From: Methanobacteriaceae archaeon
GTDB taxonomy: Archaea > Methanobacteriota > Methanobacteria > Methanobacteriales > Methanobacteriaceae
Assembly: GCA_017883605.1 (NCBI GenBank)
Contig: JADGNH010000020.1
Span: 1-19,735, forward strand
Direction: 5' to 3'
DNA length: 19,735 bases
Part shown: positions 16,111-19,735 of the stretch, piece by piece
Layout of the letters: each line of letters starts with the position of its first letter
Position numbering within the stretch: position 1 is the first letter of the stretch
The notes under the pieces: generated by a model
Told to the model about the DNA's origin: nothing
The model's database searches: none
The model's input: the letters and a program-made list of their open reading frames with translations, nothing else
Made by a program: the position numbers and the translations under genes

Positions 16111-16281
16111 ATAAAATATAGACTTAAATTATAAATAATTAGATAAATGATACTTAGATAATATAGATACATATCATTTTTAAATAATGCTTATTTTAAT
16201 TCATTATCTCCTGTTGCTGGATATTGTAAGGGTGCTATCCATTTAAAGTGTTTTTTTAAGTAATGTCCTATCCACAAACTA

Positions 16282-16290
16282 TTTATATAA
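16282..16290 (+). promoter_or_regulatory. TATA box of the thermosome gene
   Basis: TTTATATAA lies about 47 bases upstream of the GTG start, so a transcription start near 16312 would give a leader of about 25 bases carrying AGAGGTGAT. Upstream are a GGATA-N12-TATCC inverted repeat (about 16218-16239) and a second CTATCCA, which could be regulator sites for this heat-responsive type of gene. The regulator is unknown. Confidence 0.55.
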
Positions 16291-16336
16291 CCTCTAACCC
16301 ACCGATCATATACATAAAAAAACTAGAGGTGATAAT

Positions 16337-17977
<1,641 letters not shown>

Positions 17978-18023
17978 AACTGTGATTTAGACCTTTAAAA
18001 TATCTAAAAAACTACTTTACATC

Positions 18024-18051
18024 CTTTTTTTATTTTTTTTATTTTATTTTT
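18024..18051 (+). terminator. T-rich terminator after the thermosome gene
   Basis: Three T-runs (seven, eight and then four or five Ts, separated by single As) begin 46 bases after the stop. No convincing hairpin precedes them, but a U-tract alone commonly ends transcription in methanogens. Confidence 0.5.
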
Positions 18052-18106
18052 CAAGCTATTTTTATATGAAATTCCTTTCAATTTAACAGATATTTATTCT
18101 TAAGCC

Positions 18107-18160
18107 TTTATTGACTATTTTAGGACAACTTTATTGACTATTTTAGGACAAAAATCCTAA
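18107..18160 (+). repeat. Perfect 21-base direct repeat followed by a hairpin, upstream of the rhodanese gene
   Basis: A 21-base unit starting TTTATTGACTATTTTAGG occurs at 18107-18127 and 18130-18150 without mismatch. The end of copy 2 forms an inverted repeat, TTAGGA-CAAAAA-TCCTAA, at 18143-18160. It lies about 100-155 bases before the rhodanese start, so it could be an operator, a transcript end for the thermosome, or neutral duplication. Confidence 0.8.
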
Positions 18161-18262
18161 GCTAAAACTCAATACGTAAGAAAAAAATAGAAAATGATCA
18201 AGATATTAATAGAAGTCAATAATAAGTATGTTAAACAGGAATAAGCATTCAGGAGATTAAAG

Positions 18263-18631
18263 ATGGCAGAAGAAGAAGCTCAAAAAGAAAATAAACAGAT
18301 AATTAAAACCATAACGCCACAGGAAGCTTTTTTATTTATCAAAGAGAATGAAGATAACCCTCATTTTATTGTTCTTGATGTGAGAACCACTCAGGAATTT
18401 TCTGAAAGACATATTAAAGGTGCTAAAAATCTGGACTATTATGCTGAGGACTTCCAAAAACAGTTAGAAAATATGGATAAAAACAATAAATATCTGGTCT
18501 ACTGTGGAGCTGGATTTAGAGGTCTTCGCGCCATGAAATTAATGGGTAAATTGAATTTCAAGGAAGTCTACAATATTTCAGGTGGTTTTAAAGAGTGGTG
18601 TGATATGAAACTGCCTGTAACTGAAAAATAA
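18263..18631 (+). CDS. Single-domain rhodanese-like protein
   Basis: This rhodanese-fold protein of 122 residues carries sulfane sulfur as a cysteine persulfide and passes it to acceptors, or acts in other sulfur-handling roles. The domain signature FIVLDVRTTQEFSERHIKGAKN spans residues 35-56, and the catalytic Cys81 begins the loop CGAGFRG, a six-residue loop typical of sulfurtransferases and not the longer loop of Cdc25-like phosphatases. The ending GGFKEWCDMKLPV also fits. The ATG at 18263 follows AGGAGATT. It has no signal peptide and is probably cytoplasmic. It stands alone between the thermosome and the convergent thiolase, so the physiological partner is unknown. Confidence 0.92.
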   Translation: MAEEEAQKENKQIIKTITPQEAFLFIKENEDNPHFIVLDVRTTQEFSERHIKGAKNLDYYAEDFQKQLENMDKNNKYLVYCGAGFRGLRAMKLMGKLNFKEVYNISGGFKEWCDMKLPVTEK

Positions 18632-18685
18632 TTTAATTAGTATCTATTTTTTGAAAAAGAAAAAAAATTTGAAATAATTTTAGGA

Positions 18686-18741
18686 ATTAAATCCAAAAAA
18701 AAATAAGAAATTAAATCAAAAATAATTAAGAAAATTAAATC
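18686..18741. repeat. Three 24-base A-rich repeats between convergent genes
   Basis: ATTAAATC followed by an A-run occurs at 18686, 18710 and 18734, spaced exactly 24 bases. The stretch lies between the rhodanese stop and the thiolase stop, where both transcripts should end. On the minus strand it offers several T-runs suitable for termination of the thiolase transcript. Confidence 0.65.
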
Positions 18742-18808
18742 AAAAAATAAAGAAATAGAATTGTGTTAAAATTCTTTTAAAACTGATTTTACAACTTCTA
18801 AACTTATT

Positions 18809-19735
18809 TTAACTCGATAATATATGAACTACAGCGGTTCCACCAGTTCCACCTATGTTGTGGGTCATTCCTATTTCTACACCTTCAACCTGTCTTTTAT
18901 CAGCCTCTCCTCGCAGCTGCCAGACTATTTCAGCTGTTTGAGCTATACCTGTAGCTCCCAGTGGGTGTCCCCTTGATTTTAGACCTCCGGAAGGGTTTAC
19001 TGGTATCTGTCCGTCAAGCTCGGTTATTCCCTCCTCTACAGCAGGACCGCCCTTTCCCTTTTCAACAAATCCCAGATCCTCTATAGCCAACAGACCATTA
19101 ATACTGAAGCAGTCATGAACTTCCACAACATCTATGTCCTTTGGTTTAAGATCAGCCATCCCATAGGCTTTACGAGCGGCAAATACCGTGGCATCGATAG
19201 TGGTTATATCCCTCCTCTCATGGAGTCCAATGGTTCCTGATGCCTGTGCTGAAGCCTTAACATACACCGGGGTATCGGTGTATTTACTTGCGTCCTCTGC
19301 TGGGCAGAGTATAACCGCTGCTGCACCATCAGTTATCGGTGAGCAGTCCAAAAGCCTCAGTGGGTCTGCTACCTTACTTGAATTTAAAACCTGATCCACG
19401 GTTACTTCCATGGGGAACTGGGCCAGTGGATTACGGGCGCCATTTTTATGGTTCAACACTGAAACCATGGCTAACTGCTCTCTGGTTGTTCCATATTCAT
19501 GCATGTGCCTTCTGGCCATCATAGCGTAAAGTGATGGGAAGTTAACTCCCTGCTGGGCTTCCCATTCCTGATCTGAAGCAGTGGCAACGATAGGGGTAGG
19601 ATCCACCACGTCTGTCATTTTCTCCACCCCGGCCGAGATAACAATATCATGGTAGCCAGAGGCCACAGCCATGATACCACTTCTTAAGGCTAAGCCACCC
19701 GAGGCACAGGCTGCTTCCACTCTAGAGCTTGGAAT
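18809..19735 (-). CDS. Acetyl-CoA acetyltransferase (archaeal thiolase), N-terminus beyond the window
   Basis: The visible 308 residues are the C-terminal part of a thiolase of the SCP2/archaeal type. It condenses two acetyl-CoA to acetoacetyl-CoA, the first step of mevalonate and hence archaeal lipid synthesis. The nucleophilic Cys is residue 10 of the visible part (RVEAACASGG). HDCF is at 207-210, GHPLGATG at 256-263 and HNIGGTGG at 292-299. HDCF plus HNIGG replace the NEAF and CxG motifs of classical thiolases. The frame is open to the right edge, so the GTG at 19720 is not taken as a start. In methanogens this gene is usually next to HMG-CoA synthase and a DUF35 zinc protein, which would be expected just outside the window. 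Confidence 0.93.
   Translation of the reverse strand: MPSSRVEAACASGGLALRSGIMAVASGYHDIVISAGVEKMTDVVDPTPIVATASDQEWEAQQGVNFPSLYAMMARRHMHEYGTTREQLAMVSVLNHKNGARNPLAQFPMEVTVDQVLNSSKVADPLRLLDCSPITDGAAAVILCPAEDASKYTDTPVYVKASAQASGTIGLHERRDITTIDATVFAARKAYGMADLKPKDIDVVEVHDCFSINGLLAIEDLGFVEKGKGGPAVEEGITELDGQIPVNPSGGLKSRGHPLGATGIAQTAEIVWQLRGEADKRQVEGVEIGMTHNIGGTGGTAVVHILSS

Overview
This window reads as chromosomal DNA of a methanogenic archaeon, most likely of the order Methanobacteriales. The archaeal signs are a group II chaperonin (thermosome), ribosomal protein eS17, the GHMP-type archaeal shikimate kinase, a CPYC mini-thioredoxin, TATA-box promoters and GGTGAT-type Shine-Dalgarno (SD) sites. The genes are moderately AT-rich and the intergenic DNA is extremely AT-rich. 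The gene order agrees with what I remember of Methanothermobacter, but I could not run a comparison.

The left part (1-8330) is all on the minus strand. It holds the N-terminal two thirds or so of an eight-helix membrane PAS sensor that runs off the left edge, a DHA2-type multidrug exporter, moaC (molybdenum/tungsten cofactor), a GT4 glycosyltransferase, cbiD (cobamide ring), a small thioredoxin and an SppA-type membrane peptidase. The thioredoxin and cbiD are 12 bases apart and the glycosyltransferase follows 67 bases later, so these three may be one transcript.

A 579-base divergent region (8331-8909) separates this from the plus-strand block. That block begins with a tight run: shikimate kinase, chorismate mutase, ribosomal protein eS17, aspartate kinase and DapA, followed by dapB and asd. 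Together these encode the entry to lysine (and threonine/methionine) synthesis from aspartate plus two chorismate-pathway steps. In archaea the two routes are linked, because aspartate semialdehyde, the Asd product, also feeds aromatic synthesis. Asd ends in a strong hairpin plus U-tract. Next come a PAP2 phosphatase, an unknown coiled-coil protein, the thermosome with a clear promoter, and a one-domain rhodanese. A thiolase, probably for the mevalonate pathway, enters from the right edge on the minus strand.

No tRNA, rRNA, CRISPR array or insertion sequence was recognised. The most unusual signal lies between the genes. At least ten gene borders carry short imperfect tandem duplications with periods of about 16-35 bases. 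At three of them (dapB, rps17e and the unknown gene ending at 16051) the repeat unit includes the last codons and stop of the upstream gene. At two others (the exporter and sppA) it includes the ribosome-binding site. The same kind of growth at larger scale may be visible in the sensor gene, where a 124-codon PAS module is duplicated almost unchanged.
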